A stretch of 39,149 nt of DNA, taken from positions 1 through 39,149 of the forward strand of contig CAYNHF010000052.1 in NCBI GenBank assembly GCA_964397045.1, in the 5' to 3' direction. Below are positions 32,176 to 39,149 of the stretch, in pieces; position 1 is the first letter of the stretch; every line of letters begins with the position of its first letter. The stretch comes from CAYNHF01 sp964397045. Its GTDB lineage: Bacteria; Actinomycetota; Acidimicrobiia; Spongiisociales; UBA5794. Under the pieces are notes generated by a model. That model saw only the letters and a list, made by a program, of their open reading frames with translations. It had not been told where the DNA came from and did no database searches. The translations under genes were made by a program, and so were the position numbers.

Positions 32176-33165
32176 CTAAGCGGTCTGGATAGCCATGTCC
32201 TCCGTCGAATCGCTCGGTACCCCTTCGCCGCTGTTCTCGACGTCTTCTCGATACTTGGAGCGCATGGCGCTCACTGCAGCAAGGGCGCCGTTGGCGGCAT
32301 CGGCTCCGATGCGCGGCAGCCGGGCCGACCGACGCGAGTAGAACGAACCACGCGCCGGACGATCCGATAGCGGCATGACATCGGTGTCCTCGAGCGCGAC
32401 GACGGGCACCCCTGCCGGTTCGTCGTCACGAGCCGTGTCGTGCGATTGCTCCTCCTCATGATGAGCATGTGAAATGTCTGGAGTCGCGGCTGCTGTGGGG
32501 ACGGCCGCAGGGGTAGGCGCTGCCGCCTCGGTTGTCGCCGCGACCCGTGGTTCGGCCGCAAGGCTGCTGGCTCTGTTCGCAGCATCCAGTTGTGCCTGTA
32601 GGGCAGCGATCTCGGCATCGCGGGCCCCGATGACTTCCTCTGCCTCCTGGCGAATCTCGCGAATGGTGGCGAGGGCTTCGACCCTCATCTCCTCCATTTG
32701 CGCTCTCGCCTGCGCCTCGACCGCTTCGCGGATTGCCGCCGCATCGTGCGCTGGCTGCTCATCGGGTGGGCGTGGGCTGGCTGCGATCCGGGCCGCTTCG
32801 GCCTGGGAGGCGCGAATCGTCGCTTCGGCATCTTCCTTCGCCTGGGTGACGAGCCGGAAGGCCTCGAACTGAGCCTCAGAGACGATGTCGTCTGCACTCG
32901 TTCGCGCTTGCTGAGCCGCCTGATTGAGTTCGCTCTGGGCCGCCACCAGCATCTCCTGCTTCGTCTGAGTGGCCGCGACCAGCGTGATCTGGACTGCCTC
33001 TGCTTGCTTGCTGGCCTCGGCGAGCTCAGCTTCGAGCTGCTCGACCCTGCTCTGAAGTTCTTCGCTGCCTTGGTGACTTTCGCGGCGCAGCGACCTCAGG
33101 TGATTGTCGACCTCTGCGACCGAGTAGCCCTTCCTCACGACAGAGAAGGGTGTGTCAGATCCCAT
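32176..33165 (-). CDS. DivIVA-like coiled-coil protein
   Basis: Protein of 329 residues with the short DivIVA-type N-terminal membrane-curvature motif (TPFSVVRKGYSVAEVDNHL, residues 5-23). A long heptad-rich Ala/Glu/Gln coiled coil follows, from about 25 to 205. The C-terminal third is Ala/Thr/Pro-rich and probably disordered, then a basic patch (FYSRRSARLPRIG). DivIVA/Wag31 relatives organise polar growth and division in actinobacteria; this one is shorter in its N-terminal domain and more Ala-rich. The ATG at 33165 has only a distant AAAGGA, but a clear promoter lies 60 bases upstream. It stands between convergent nfuA and the plsB-type gene on the same strand. Confidence 0.85.
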   Translation of the reverse strand: MGSDTPFSVVRKGYSVAEVDNHLRSLRRESHQGSEELQSRVEQLEAELAEASKQAEAVQITLVAATQTKQEMLVAAQSELNQAAQQARTSADDIVSEAQFEAFRLVTQAKEDAEATIRASQAEAARIAASPRPPDEQPAHDAAAIREAVEAQARAQMEEMRVEALATIREIRQEAEEVIGARDAEIAALQAQLDAANRASSLAAEPRVAATTEAAAPTPAAVPTAAATPDISHAHHEEEQSHDTARDDEPAGVPVVALEDTDVMPLSDRPARGSFYSRRSARLPRIGADAANGALAAVSAMRSKYREDVENSGEGVPSDSTEDMAIQTA

Positions 33166-33223
33166 ATGGCTGCACGAGTCCTTTGTCTGGCTGCGTGCCG
33201 CCTACCTCGAAGCCCACACAGAG

Positions 33224-33251
33224 TGTATAGCCAATAACGGACAGTGGTCAA
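33224..33251 (-). promoter_or_regulatory. Promoter of the DivIVA-like gene
   Basis: Minus-strand TTGACC (33251-33246), 16-base spacer, TATACA (33229-33224). Predicted transcription start near 33217, about 52 bases before the ATG. Confidence 0.65.
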
Positions 33252-33275
33252 CTAGTTCTTTCGCGCGCCTCGGGA

Positions 33276-35681
33276 CTAGTCCCCTGCAATAGGTTCCCCG
33301 CCGACTTCGAGTTCGCTCTGCTCGAGGGCCGCCGCGGCGTAGCAAAGGCGGATGCGGTTCGCCACGAATGCCACTTCGTCTCGGAACACCAGCCGGCGGC
33401 GACCGACATCGGGTGCCGCGTCGATCAGGTGGCGGCTGGCTGCGAGTCGCAAGGCAGACTCGAATACGACGGAAGATCGTGAGTCGGGGCTCGCCAGCGT
33501 TCCCGCCTCTAGCGCCGCAGTGCCGGCCGCCATCGCCGCCTCCGCCACCTCGGCAGGGTCGGCGGCTGTGTCTCCGAGATCGACCAGCACGTTAGCGACC
33601 AGGAGGTAAGACTCGGTGAATGGGTAGAGGGCGCCCGGAGACACCGGGGGAGCGAATGTCCGCAGGATGGCTGCGACGTCCCCCGACCGCGCCAGACTTC
33701 GCCAATCCGGGGAATGGCGCGACAGTTCGCGGCGTACCTCTTCGACGAACTGATCGGACGGACTGAAGAAGAACTCGAACTTGAGGAGATCACGCAAACG
33801 AAGCGCCTCCGTCACGATCACTCGGTCCAGTTTGTCGTCCTCGATCTCTAGGGCGCTGGCCAGGGCCACCTCGGTGATGGCGATCGTGACGTAGAAGTGG
33901 ACGATGGTGTTGCGATAGTAGGCCGCAGACGGGATCTGCTCGTCCGTGATGGTGTAGTGAGGCCCGCCCTCATCTTCGATCCGCGTGATCAGATCGTGCG
34001 CGGTGAGCTCGTCGATTACACCGCGAACCATTTCGTCGTCTGCAGCCTTGACCCTGACGGTCACCGGAAGGGATCGCTGGCGCACGTCGCGACGGTACGG
34101 CAAGAGCAGTTCGATCAGCTCTTCAAAGGTGAAGACCTTCTGCGGGCTGTTCAGCATCGCGAATGAGACGAGGGCCACGGGTGTAATGGGTGTCACCTCG
34201 TTGATGCGGGTGGCGACCTCGAACGCCAGCTTCGGGATGGCAGGGTTCTGCAAGGCCACCGGCTCCGCGGCATCGACATCGAGGTCGTTGAGGAACGCCT
34301 TGAGACCGATAGGCGCACCGAAGCGGAGGTGCACTTCACCGTACGGGTGATGCAGCCCGAGGATGGTGCGCATCATCCATCCGAACGATTCGGATTCCTT
34401 GGCCCCCGTGCCGGTGGTCTCAGCTGCGTAGCCTCCCACTTCCTGGATCTGGTCGTAGGCGATCGAAACCGGGATGAACACGACGTCGTCTGCGGAACCG
34501 CGTTGATAAGACTCGACGACGTAGGCGAGCAAGCCGTAGCGGGGTGGGCGCAGCTTCCCAGAGCGCGAACGTCCGCCCTCGATGAACCACTCGATCGGGA
34601 ACCGCTTCTCCAGCAGGTAGTCGATGTATTGTCGCAAGACGAACTTGTAGGGGGCGTTGTTCTTGAACTCACGGCGGATGAAGAAGACGCCGGAGCGGCG
34701 CAGAAAAGTGCCCGCAGGTAGGAAGTTCATGTTGTCGCCGCCCGCGGTGTGGTTGGGCGGTAGACCGTTCTGATACAACACGTACATCAGAACGAGATGG
34801 TCGAAGTTCGACTTGTGACTCGGCAAGAACACGAGCGGATATTGCTGGCTGATCGCATACAGCGCTCGGAGTTCTTCCCTGTCGTACTGGATCTTCACGT
34901 ACGCCCGCCCGATCAGCCATCTCACGGTGCCGGCCACAACATCGATCACGTACGAACTGTGGGTGGCCGCGATTTCACGCACATACCTCCGCGTGATGAA
35001 GGCCATCTGCTTGTAGCTCTTGCCCTCGCTCCTGGCGAGCTCCGCAACCCCTCTGGTGAAGCTGCGCCTCTCGGTGAGGGACTCGCGGGGGAATCGGGGA
35101 ACCTTGTAGCGATTGCCGCGGACGTTTCGTTCCGCCCGCTCGAGGGTCAGCCAGGCGCGCTGCGCCGTGTATTGGGCGAGGCCCTGGCCCTCGCGGCGCG
35201 GACGTCCTTCTGGGTCGTTCCACGCCGCACGCACCACTGAGGCACGGCTCGGCTCTCCCATGATGATCCGCACCCGTTCGGGGTGCGTCCGCAGGACGAC
35301 ATGCTGGCGAATGGAGTCTGGATCGCGCGGGTCGCCGGGAGTCAGAACGTCGGAAAGGCCGACGGCTCGCTCGCCGTCGCGTTCGCGTGGGAGCCAGATG
35401 ACGCGCATCGGGATGAGCAGGGGATCGGCGTCGGTGGCGAGGAACGCGTCGAGGCGGGGGTCCTGGCCGCGCCGGTTCGCCTTGCGCCGGGTCTGCGGGA
35501 GTCGGCTCGTCCAGAATTCGGCATCGGTGACTTCGTCTGGCCTGTGGCGCTCGAGCCAACCGCCGATGATCTGATCTTCGGCGGAACCGGAGAGCTCGAG
35601 CATGAAGAGGTAGGGCCCGGGCTCATCGGGCCACGGCGGCTCCTCTGGAAGTGGCTTCGTGTTGGACCAGCGGATTCCCAC
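33276..35681 (-). CDS. plsB: Glycerol-3-phosphate 1-O-acyltransferase (PlsB type)
   Basis: Membrane-bound acyltransferase of 801 residues that makes lysophosphatidic acid, the first step of phospholipid synthesis. The four acyltransferase blocks appear in order: HKSNFDHL (His289 and Asp294, the catalytic HX4D), FLPAGTFLRRSGVFFIRR (about 320-337), IEGGRSRSGKLRPP (367-380, glycerol-3-phosphate site) and VFIPVSIAYD (401-410). The long N-terminal region and C-terminal helical region are standard for PlsB. The GTG at 35681 follows TACAAT after six bases, without a ribosome binding site, so the mRNA is probably leaderless. No plsC lies nearby. Confidence 0.95.
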   Translation of the reverse strand: MGIRWSNTKPLPEEPPWPDEPGPYLFMLELSGSAEDQIIGGWLERHRPDEVTDAEFWTSRLPQTRRKANRRGQDPRLDAFLATDADPLLIPMRVIWLPRERDGERAVGLSDVLTPGDPRDPDSIRQHVVLRTHPERVRIIMGEPSRASVVRAAWNDPEGRPRREGQGLAQYTAQRAWLTLERAERNVRGNRYKVPRFPRESLTERRSFTRGVAELARSEGKSYKQMAFITRRYVREIAATHSSYVIDVVAGTVRWLIGRAYVKIQYDREELRALYAISQQYPLVFLPSHKSNFDHLVLMYVLYQNGLPPNHTAGGDNMNFLPAGTFLRRSGVFFIRREFKNNAPYKFVLRQYIDYLLEKRFPIEWFIEGGRSRSGKLRPPRYGLLAYVVESYQRGSADDVVFIPVSIAYDQIQEVGGYAAETTGTGAKESESFGWMMRTILGLHHPYGEVHLRFGAPIGLKAFLNDLDVDAAEPVALQNPAIPKLAFEVATRINEVTPITPVALVSFAMLNSPQKVFTFEELIELLLPYRRDVRQRSLPVTVRVKAADDEMVRGVIDELTAHDLITRIEDEGGPHYTITDEQIPSAAYYRNTIVHFYVTIAITEVALASALEIEDDKLDRVIVTEALRLRDLLKFEFFFSPSDQFVEEVRRELSRHSPDWRSLARSGDVAAILRTFAPPVSPGALYPFTESYLLVANVLVDLGDTAADPAEVAEAAMAAGTAALEAGTLASPDSRSSVVFESALRLAASRHLIDAAPDVGRRRLVFRDEVAFVANRIRLCYAAAALEQSELEVGGEPIAGD

Positions 35682-35687
35682 GAGCCG

Positions 35688-35693
35688 ATTGTA
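35688..35693 (-). promoter_or_regulatory. Leaderless -10 box of plsB (TACAAT)
   Basis: Near-consensus TACAAT on the minus strand, six bases before the GTG start at 35681. No Shine-Dalgarno sequence is present, and no clear -35 box is visible. Confidence 0.55.
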
Positions 35694-35734
35694 GGGAGCC
35701 GATCAGGCGAACGTTGCTCCGGCGCCGGGTTGGC

Positions 35735-35929
35735 TCAGCGACGCACCCGCACCAACGTGCGCGGAGCGGAGGTCTGGCTGCGCGGCTCGAGCAGGCGGCG
35801 AGCATCATCGTATGGCCCGTCCGTGCCGAGCAGTTCGGCGAGTGAGACCCCTTTTCCGAGGTCGTGTTGGCAGCCTCGTTCGCAGCGTCGATACGGATCT
35901 CGGGGTGGCTCCTGTGCCTGACTGGTCAT
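35735..35929 (-). CDS. Possible small protein (64 aa)
   Basis: Short frame with AAGGA about seven bases before the ATG at 35929. The product is polar and Arg-rich with two Cys three residues apart in RRCERGCQHD, then GKGVSLAELLGTDGPYDDAR. No family is recognised. It lies between the metallopeptidase gene and plsB on the same strand. The longer plus-strand open frame to the right of it is a shadow of other genes. Coding status is uncertain. Confidence 0.4.
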   Translation of the reverse strand: MTSQAQEPPRDPYRRCERGCQHDLGKGVSLAELLGTDGPYDDARRLLEPRSQTSAPRTLVRVRR

Positions 35930-36002
35930 GACTAGTCCTTCGGCATTTCGACGCGGCGAAGTGAGCGGTTTCTATCGCTTCGTGAAGGCGGATTTGGAGC
36001 GC

Positions 36003-36392
36003 TCAGTCCCAGCCGAGTTCGTGAAGGCGCTGGTCGTCGATACCGAGATGGTGGCCGAGTTCATGGAGGACGGTGCGCCTGACTTCTGCAGCGGTGTCGG
36101 CGCGGGTCAGCCCCATCTGGAGATGCGGTCCTCGAAAGACGGTGATGCGGTCCGGGACATGGCCGTAGTAGTCCACGCCGCGTTCCTCCAGCGGCACGCC
36201 CTCGTAGATACCGAGCAAACCGTTGCCGGTCGGGTCCTGCTCGGCGGTCGGCCACTCTTCGACGACAACGGCCAGGTTCTCGACTTCGTCGACCACCCAC
36301 TGCGGGAGCGATTCGATGGTCTGGTCGACGATGCGCTCCACATCGCGGATGGACAGTGCCCCGCGCCGACTAGGAGGAGGGAGATCACTCAC
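36003..36392 (-). CDS. Minimal zinc metallopeptidase (DUF1025-like)
   Basis: Small zincin-like protein of 129 residues. The metal motif is LHELGHHLGIDDQRLHELG at the C-terminus: His110, Glu111 and His114, with His115 and Asp119/120 following, matching the family HExGHHxGxxDxRLHELG. The N-terminal half carries LPQWVVDEVENLAVVVEEWP and LLGIYEGVPLEERG, also typical. Members of this family are widespread in actinobacteria, are cytosolic and have no defined substrate. The GTG at 36392 is selected because TAACCT precedes it by seven bases (leaderless pattern); the longer frame to 36527 adds low-complexity sequence. Confidence 0.87.
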   Translation of the reverse strand: MSDLPPPSRRGALSIRDVERIVDQTIESLPQWVVDEVENLAVVVEEWPTAEQDPTGNGLLGIYEGVPLEERGVDYYGHVPDRITVFRGPHLQMGLTRADTAAEVRRTVLHELGHHLGIDDQRLHELGWD

Positions 36393-36399
36393 GGGAGCG

Positions 36400-36405
36400 A
36401 GGTTA
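36400..36405 (-). promoter_or_regulatory. Leaderless -10 box (TAACCT)
   Basis: Minus-strand TAACCT, seven bases before the GTG at 36392; identical hexamer and spacing to the boxes before 4461 and 37349. Confidence 0.5.
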
Positions 36406-36536
36406 GGTGGGTCCGTCGTGGAGGTTGCGGACGTCTGCTCGTGGTCTTCCGCGGCGCGACTGCATCGGTGGGTCGCCGGCGTTGTCGCTCGGGCGGCGGA
36501 GCCGTGCACCGGCCGCAGACCGACCACACGGTTCAG

Positions 36537-37349
36537 TCATCGGGGGCCCGAGGCGATCATCGCCCGCACCTCTTGGAGCGAGAGTTCGGGTGCCGGCCCC
36601 GCGATGAACCATGTGGCTCCCGCCGCCGAGTAGTCGGCCGCGAGGCGACGCCCGGCATCGACCGACCATCCGATGGCGATGTCGAAGTTGTCGAGGTGGC
36701 CGCGCTCGCGTTCGATGATGGCGGCGAGTTCGGCAACCTCGTCGGGGGTCCAAGGTGTCATGTCCATCTTCACCGGATACACGCCTTGATGCTGGGCGGC
36801 CCGCCGGAGCGGTCGCTGATTGGGCCACATGCCGGCGACCCAGATCGGGATGCCGGACTCCCGCACCGGCCGGGGTTCGAACTGCGTGGGCGCTACCGAG
36901 TAGTGCTCCCCATCGAACGAGAAACGCCCACCCCGCCACATACCCTGGAGGATGATCAGCCCCTCCTCGAGCATGTCGGCCCGCTGTTTGTCACCGATGG
37001 GCTCGCCGAACGTGCCGAACTCCTCCTGCGGGGGGAAGCCGATCCCAAGGCCGAGGATCAGGCGGCCACCACTCAGGTGGTCGATGGTGGTGGCTTGGCG
37101 GGCCAGAACCCAGGGCCGGCGCCGGGGGAGGGGGGTCACCATGGGGCCGATGGCGATGCGGTCGGTGTTAGCTGCGATGGCACCGAGCAGGACCCACGGA
37201 TCAGCAACCGAGAGGCCGTCCTCGATCACGATGTGATCCCACGGAAAGAAGCCATCCCAGCCAGATTCCTCGGCCAAGACGGCGAGGTCGGTCATGAGGC
37301 TGCCGTTCGCAAAGCTGCCGAAGTTGGGGAGTGAGATGGCGTACTTCAC
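36537..37349 (-). CDS. LLM-class F420-dependent oxidoreductase
   Basis: Luciferase-like TIM-barrel oxidoreductase of 270 residues, probably using coenzyme F420, as is common in actinobacteria. The N-terminus KYAISLPNFGSFANGSL and WDGFFPWDHIVIEDG are family signatures. RIAIGPMVTPLPRRRPWVLA, RQATTIDHLSGGRLILGLGIG and VWVAGMWPNQR-like IPIWVAGMW complete the cofactor side. The GTG at 37349 lies seven bases after TAACCT and has no ribosome binding site. It precedes the metallopeptidase gene on the same strand, but that gene has its own box. The substrate is unknown, and FMN use cannot be excluded from sequence. Confidence 0.9.
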   Translation of the reverse strand: MKYAISLPNFGSFANGSLMTDLAVLAEESGWDGFFPWDHIVIEDGLSVADPWVLLGAIAANTDRIAIGPMVTPLPRRRPWVLARQATTIDHLSGGRLILGLGIGFPPQEEFGTFGEPIGDKQRADMLEEGLIILQGMWRGGRFSFDGEHYSVAPTQFEPRPVRESGIPIWVAGMWPNQRPLRRAAQHQGVYPVKMDMTPWTPDEVAELAAIIERERGHLDNFDIAIGWSVDAGRRLAADYSAAGATWFIAGPAPELSLQEVRAMIASGPR

Positions 37350-37356
37350 CGGGATG

Positions 37357-37362
37357 AGGTTA
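37357..37362 (-). promoter_or_regulatory. Leaderless -10 box (TAACCT)
   Basis: Minus-strand TAACCT followed by seven bases and the GTG at 37349, with no Shine-Dalgarno sequence. Confidence 0.5.
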
Positions 37363-37506
37363 CCGGGCAGGCGACGGCGCGATCCATGAGGACCGGATCT
37401 CGCGACCCTGGCCGGTCAAGGCACTCGAGGGTCAGACCGATGTACTCCGGCGCGTCGGTAAGCTGCCGATGATCGAGAATCCCTGGTCGGAAAGGCTGGA
37501 GTACCG

Positions 37507-38301
37507 GTGAAACGATATCGAGCGAGGGTCGTGAGCCTCGCGCTACTGCTCGGCCTGGTGGCCGCCGCGTGCGGCGGTTCGGACATCGAGGAAGTCGGGC
37601 CTCCCGTCGGCGAGGCGATGCTTCCCGACCTGGTACCTGAGCCCCCGCAAGAGTTGCAGACTGGTGTCGAAGACGGCGAGTGGCATATCCGGTTCACCTC
37701 TGTCCTGGTGAATCAGGGCGCAGGAGACTTCATCGTCCGTGCCGCGCGCGAGGGCGACGTGTGGACGGTTGGTCAAGAAATCCCGTACAGCGAATCCGGC
37801 GGTGAGGTCGTGGCGTCCGATGCGGAATTGGGTTGGGGTGGCGACGGCCACGATCACTGGCATGTCAAGCGCATTGCGACGTACACGCTGGTGGCACTGG
37901 ACGAGGCAGGGAATCCGGCGCCCGGAGGCGTTGGGCGTACCGACACCAAGGTTGGCTTCTGCTTCTACGACTCGACCGACTCGCTGCCAGGGCGGGGTCC
38001 GGAGGCCGCGATATGGAGTCGCGAGAGCTGCGGACTGCAGGAAGACACCGCGCTCCGAATGGGCCTGTCCACCGGCTGGGGTGACGAGTACATCTACGCT
38101 CTGCCCGGTCAGAGCATCAGTATTGACGGACTCCCCGACGGCAGGTACCGCATCTGGGCCGAGGCCGACTCGCAAGCATGGTTCACCGAGGTCACCCGGC
38201 AGAACAACATCACTTGGCTGGACATCGAGCTGTCCACGCAGAGCGACGGCGTACGTTATGCGCTTGCCGGGGACGCCGGGCCGCTTCCCGGAGATGCATA
38301 G
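37507..38301 (+). CDS. Lysyl-oxidase-family lipoprotein
   Basis: Exported copper amine oxidase of the lysyl oxidase family, 264 residues. The signal LALLLGLVAAAC places lipidated Cys at 22. The start of the domain, MLPDLVPEPPQEL, is typical. Copper ligands appear as GHDHWH (His115, His117, His119), equivalent to the human HQHYH cluster. The cofactor-forming pair seems kept: Lys148 in TDTKVGFCFYDS aligns with the human KASFCLED lysine, and Tyr195 in GLSTGWGDEY aligns with GLSPGCYDTY. So a lysine tyrosylquinone could form. The GTG at 37507 follows CTGGAGTACCG. Bacterial members have no well-established substrate; surface protein amines are possible. Confidence 0.88.
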   Translation: MKRYRARVVSLALLLGLVAAACGGSDIEEVGPPVGEAMLPDLVPEPPQELQTGVEDGEWHIRFTSVLVNQGAGDFIVRAAREGDVWTVGQEIPYSESGGEVVASDAELGWGGDGHDHWHVKRIATYTLVALDEAGNPAPGGVGRTDTKVGFCFYDSTDSLPGRGPEAAIWSRESCGLQEDTALRMGLSTGWGDEYIYALPGQSISIDGLPDGRYRIWAEADSQAWFTEVTRQNNITWLDIELSTQSDGVRYALAGDAGPLPGDA

Positions 38302-38392
38302 CCTCGAGGACTTGGCAGATCACTTGCGGCTCGCTTGCGGCGCTTCGGGCTCTCTCGCGGCGTAGTCCGGCGGCGCAGGGATGAGATCCCAG

Positions 38393-38423
38393 TTGCGTGT
38401 GCTAAACCACTATGCGCACGCGG
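38393..38423. repeat. Imperfect hairpin after the lysyl oxidase gene
   Basis: GCGTGTGC (from 38395) can pair with GCGCACGC (to 38421) across an 11-base AT-rich loop, with one wobble pair. It may end transcription of the upstream gene. The 258 bases between 38301 and 38560 hold otherwise only the next promoter. Confidence 0.3.
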
Positions 38424-38466
38424 CAAATCGGGGATGCCCTGTTTCTGGCTAGCCGACTGGTCATGA

Positions 38467-38496
38467 TTGAATCTGATGTGCAGCTCTTCATATACT
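38467..38496 (+). promoter_or_regulatory. Promoter of the small secreted protein gene
   Basis: TTGAAT (38467-38472), 18-base spacer, TATACT (38491-38496), both close to consensus. Transcription should start near 38503, giving a 57-base leader. Confidence 0.65.
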
Positions 38497-38548
38497 GACC
38501 TGCGACGGGTCGCTGGGCTTGCGACCGGTTGGGAAATATCGCGACGGG

Positions 38549-38554
38549 GGAGGA
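38549..38554 (+). promoter_or_regulatory. Ribosome binding site deciding a TTG start
   Basis: GGAGGA, extended by further G bases on its left, ends five bases before the TTG at 38560. An ATG at 38555 lies in another frame and stops after six codons. Confidence 0.65.
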
Positions 38555-38559
38555 ATGCA

Positions 38560-38937
38560 TTGCGTAGGACGCTAATGACAGCTGCTCTGGCCTTCGGGCT
38601 GGTACTGGCGATGGCCGTACCGCTCGGAGCCGCCGAGCTGAAGGACGCCCACCAGGGAACGTATTGTCCGCGGGGAACGGTGGGCACGTGGCACTTCGTG
38701 AACCCGCAAACTGGCGGCGAGACTGAAGCGGCGACGCTTTTCGTGATGGTCGATGGGGGTTCTGGGTACATCAATGCCGGCACGGCCGACAAAGTGAACC
38801 GGAACAACCAGCATTGGACCGTTACCGGCGGCCGCACGTTGGACAACGCCCGCACATTGCTGTCGGACGGATCTGAGCTGCCCGGCAAGCTCGTGTTGTC
38901 GGACTACTGGTGCCGACGGGTGAAGAAGGGCTCGTAA
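38560..38937 (+). CDS. Small secreted protein of unknown function
   Basis: Exported protein of 125 residues starting at a TTG fixed by a strong ribosome binding site. The signal peptide is RRTLMTAALAFGLVLAMAVP with probable cleavage after PLGAA. The mature part begins ELKDAHQGTYCPRGTVGTWH and has two Cys, early (TYCPRG) and near the C-terminus (DYWCRR), which could pair. Ser/Gly-rich strands and no catalytic motif suggest a small beta-rich binding or structural domain. The in-frame ATG at 38467 would begin inside the promoter and is rejected. A terminator follows 24 bases after the stop. Confidence 0.75.
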   Translation: MRRTLMTAALAFGLVLAMAVPLGAAELKDAHQGTYCPRGTVGTWHFVNPQTGGETEAATLFVMVDGGSGYINAGTADKVNRNNQHWTVTGGRTLDNARTLLSDGSELPGKLVLSDYWCRRVKKGS

Positions 38938-38960
38938 CGAGCGCAGACTCTAGAAGCAGA

Positions 38961-38986
38961 AGTGAGGGGCCTAGGGGCCCCTCACT
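38961..38986 (+). terminator. Terminator hairpin after the small secreted protein gene
   Basis: Perfect 11-pair stem AGTGAGGGGCC / GGCCCCTCACT with a TAGG loop, shortly after the stop codon. No T-run follows, as is common in high-GC actinobacteria. Confidence 0.75.
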
Positions 38987-39061
38987 CGCGTGTGGCCCCC
39001 AATCTCGCAGTCGTGCGCGCAGGGCAGCGGCACCGGCTGACCTGGTCGACCCCCGCCCATC

Positions 39062-39067
39062 TACAAT
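39062..39067 (+). promoter_or_regulatory. -10 box of the tRNA gene (TACAAT)
   Basis: TACAAT ends nine bases before the mature tRNA 5' end. A weak -35-like CTGACC is at 39037-39042, 19 bases upstream. Confidence 0.5.
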
Positions 39068-39076
39068 GCCGTCTTC

Positions 39077-39148
39077 GGGCGCTTAGCTCAGCGGGAGAGC
39101 GCTGCCTTCACACGGCAGAGGTCACTGGTTCGATCCCAGTAGCGCCCA
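39077..39148 (+). tRNA. tRNA-Val (anticodon CAC)
   Basis: Complete cloverleaf: acceptor stem GGGCGCT (39077-39083) with AGCGCCC (39141-39147), D-arm GCTC/GAGC, anticodon stem CTGCC/GGCAG around loop TTCACAC with anticodon CAC at 39109-39111, T-arm ACTGG/CCAGT with loop TTCGATC. Discriminator base A39148. CAC reads the valine codon GUG. The window ends one base later, so whether CCA is encoded cannot be seen. Confidence 0.96.
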
Positions 39149-39149
39149 C

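Noticed and set aside
35928..37334. A 468-codon plus-strand frame
   Set aside because: It lies opposite the metallopeptidase and LLM oxidoreductase genes, both of which have family motifs.
39077..39149. tRNA-Val as an integration site for an island in this window
   Set aside because: No integrase lies next to it and the window ends at its 3' end, so no att repeat can be judged.
1..39149. CRISPR array, insertion sequence, riboswitch or biosynthetic megasynthase
   Set aside because: No repeat-spacer pattern, transposase, conserved aptamer or modular enzyme was recognised by eye.

Overview
The window comes from a high-GC actinobacterium. The evidence is strong GC bias at third codon positions, lipoprotein signals followed by Thr/Ser/Asp-rich linkers, an F420-type luciferase-like oxidoreductase, LytR-CpsA-Psr and DivIVA-like proteins, and many genes that appear to be leaderless (a TANNNT box 6-8 bases before an ATG or GTG). 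The flavour is that of a deep-branching lineage such as Acidimicrobiia, but this is inference from protein style; no 16S gene is present.

Left part (1-7.7 kb): mostly single genes. They are a tiny glycine-zipper membrane peptide, an aldo/keto reductase, a secreted protein, a CoA-binding protein, a PQQ-type sugar dehydrogenase lipoprotein, a RibD/DHFR-like reductase, small membrane proteins and a double-META-domain lipoprotein. Between 2.85 and 3.59 kb lies a gene graveyard. It holds a tyrosine-recombinase C-terminus whose expected catalytic Tyr reads Cys, and a Thr-rich secreted protein fragment with an apparent one-base frameshift.

Centre (7.8-25.4 kb): a large carbohydrate island. On the plus strand are nagA (N-acetylglucosamine-6-phosphate deacetylase) and a Gfo/Idh/MocA oxidoreductase. 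On the minus strand is a compact operon read from 21.2 to 10.2 kb: a CUT2-type (ribose-like) ABC importer (binding protein, ATPase, two permeases), a second Gfo/Idh/MocA oxidoreductase, a sugar isomerase/epimerase, an FAD-dependent oxidoreductase, a phosphotriesterase-family hydrolase with a complete metal site, a zinc alcohol dehydrogenase and an SDR. Upstream of it lie a ROK regulator coupled to a UPF0309 SIS-domain protein behind a good promoter, then a double-SIS sugar isomerase/deaminase-like protein coupled to another SDR. Four-base start/stop overlaps join many of these genes. No sugar kinase and no glycosidase are present. I read the island as an uncharacterised, largely oxidative pathway for an imported sugar, amino sugar or cyclitol, perhaps through a lactone.

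Right part (25.4-39.1 kb): cell-envelope and housekeeping genes. They are a PspC-domain protein, an LCP ligase fused to a PGxGQ membrane domain, malQ, an NfuA-like iron-sulfur carrier, a DivIVA-like coiled-coil protein, plsB-type glycerol-3-phosphate acyltransferase, a minimal zinc metallopeptidase, an LLM-class oxidoreductase, a lysyl-oxidase-family lipoprotein that keeps the copper His residues and both cofactor-forming residues, a small secreted protein, and a tRNA-Val(CAC) ending at the window edge.
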